Positions 63,259 through 64,000 of a stretch of 64,000 nt of DNA are shown here, piece after piece (within the stretch, counting starts at the first letter, position 1; each line of letters begins with the position of its first letter). Where the stretch lies: the NCBI RefSeq assembly GCF_001941825.1, contig NZ_CP019038.1, positions 1,116,001 to 1,180,000 of the forward strand. The letters are read 5' to 3'. Source of the stretch: Massilia putida (GTDB taxonomy: Bacteria > Pseudomonadota > Gammaproteobacteria > Burkholderiales > Burkholderiaceae_D). A model generated the notes under the pieces. It was given only the letters and a program-made list of their open reading frames with translations, was not told where the DNA came from and did no database searches. The translations under genes and the position numbers were made by a program.

Positions 63259-64000
63259 AGTTCGGCTTCATCGCGAAGCACCGAGGAGTCTGGCCGGTCA
63301 ATTTGATGTGCGAGGCGCTCGGTGTCTCGAGGGGCGGCTTCTATGGCTGGCTGACGCGTCCGCCGAGCCGGCGCAGCAGGCAAGACAAAAAGCTGGGTGT
63401 CCAGGTACGGCAAAGCTTCCTGCGCAGTGACCGGACCTACGGAGCAAGGCGAGTCTGGCGCGACGTTCTTGAGCAAGGCTTGCAGTGTGGGCTGCATCGT
63501 ATCGAGCGTCTGATGCGAGACCAGGCGTTGCGCGCCCGGCCTCGACGCCGAGGTCTGCCCAAGGACCGCGGAGCGCGCAGCTCCGCGGCAGAGAACCTGC
63601 TCGATCGGCAGTTCCAGGCCGAGGCGCCAAATCAGAAATGGGTCGCCGACTTTACGTATATTTGGACTGCCGAGGGATGGCTATACGTTGCCGCCGTGCT
63701 GGACCTTTATTCGCGTCGTATCGTTGGCTGGTCGATGCAAGACAGCATGACTTCGCAACTTGTCGTCGATGTGCTGATGATGGCTGTCTGGCGTCGAGGT
63801 AAGCCAACTGCGTTGCTCCACCATTCGGATCAGGGCAGCCAATACACCAGCGAGCACTTCCAACAACTGCTCAAGGAACAGGGCATTACCTGCAGCATGA
63901 GCCGGGCCGGCGAAGTCTGGGACAACTCGGCAATGGAGAGCTTCTTCAGCTCGCTCAAGACTGAACGAACAGCACGAAAGGTGTACCGTACCCGTGCCCA
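63255..64000 (+). CDS. IS3-family transposase OrfB (3' end outside window)
   Basis: Open to the window end (248 codons) from TTG 63255-63257. HTH_21-like region (KFGFIAKHRGVWPVNLMCEA), then rve integrase core with Asp in WVADFTYIWTAEGWLYVAAV, Asp in HHSDQGSQYTSEHF and Glu in WDNSAMESFFSSLKTE: a complete DDE set. Distinct in sequence from the relic at 55560. Confidence 0.93.
   Translation, partial: MKFGFIAKHRGVWPVNLMCEALGVSRGGFYGWLTRPPSRRSRQDKKLGVQVRQSFLRSDRTYGARRVWRDVLEQGLQCGLHRIERLMRDQALRARPRRRGLPKDRGARSSAAENLLDRQFQAEAPNQKWVADFTYIWTAEGWLYVAAVLDLYSRRIVGWSMQDSMTSQLVVDVLMMAVWRRGKPTALLHHSDQGSQYTSEHFQQLLKEQGITCSMSRAGEVWDNSAMESFFSSLKTERTARKVYRTRA

Larger units (their letters stand above)
62962..64000 (+). 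mobile_element. IS3-family insertion sequence, cut by the window end
   Basis: OrfA and OrfB in the standard overlapping order. The left terminal repeat was not identified with confidence in the 60 bp upstream of orfA, and the right end is outside the window. Confidence 0.8.

Overview
The window reads as chromosome of a high-GC betaproteobacterium, most likely an Oxalobacteraceae member close to Massilia, Duganella or Telluria. This is inferred from codon style, the large number of c-di-GMP proteins, a PEP-CTERM protein, a YbfB/YjiJ-type transporter, two Gram-negative porins, Tad-like pilin genes and a GH2/GH43/polysaccharide-lyase content. No rRNA or tRNA gene is present to confirm it.

Layout. 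1-14292 (minus strand): the N-terminal part of a PAS histidine kinase, a secreted GH2 glycosidase, then a tightly overlapping seven-gene chemosensory operon (CheW, CheR-TPR, CheW, MCP, CheA-REC, CheB, and a REC-GAF-PAS-GGDEF-EAL-REC protein). It has the gene content of a Wsp surface-sensing system, but the last gene carries an intact EAL phosphodiesterase domain and a ruined GGDEF where WspR would be a cyclase. 14604-21203 (minus): an HDOD protein and a second signalling operon (PAS-GGDEF-EAL-REC-PAS, a small protein, HDOD, REC-HD-GYP, REC). 21377-24045: nitroreductase, SRPBCC protein and a DUF3943-type outer-membrane protein. 24270-26190: divergent tetR/MFS pair with twin operators. 26210-32387: a partly decayed polysaccharide locus: a GH43 stump, LacI-type operators, a 1587-residue modular lyase-like protein, a PEP-CTERM protein and a sugar-porter stump. 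32426-35698: a periplasmic-sensor GGDEF-EAL protein. 35969-38246: a hydrolase, acyl carrier protein and ketosynthase cassette. 38399-38548: an internally deleted ferredoxin. 38793-41336: three TadE/TadG-like genes.

41337-56566 is an accessory, decaying zone. It holds an IS21 element (43380-46092) joining two unrelated truncated genes (an N-lobe-less kinase and an MFS transporter), a porin, small hypothetical or broken genes, a frameshifted xylonate-dehydratase remnant beside an intact sugar porter, a polyhydroxybutyrate-depolymerase-type esterase, an IS3 relic, and four copies (three here, one at 62.7 kb) of a dispersed repeat family I do not recognise.

56567-62308 is an orderly module: porin and two secreted metallo-beta-lactamase-fold hydrolases, transcribed divergently from a sensor kinase/LuxR-type regulator pair, with an inverted repeat between them and a hairpin that would mask the porin ribosome binding site. 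62962-64000 is an IS3-family element cut by the window end.

The theme of the left half is c-di-GMP control. All three GGDEF domains lack the signature residues, whereas two of the three EAL domains look intact, so the locus appears biased to degrading or sensing c-di-GMP. The middle holds pentose/polysaccharide use that is eroding. All functional statements are from reading the sequence; no search was run.
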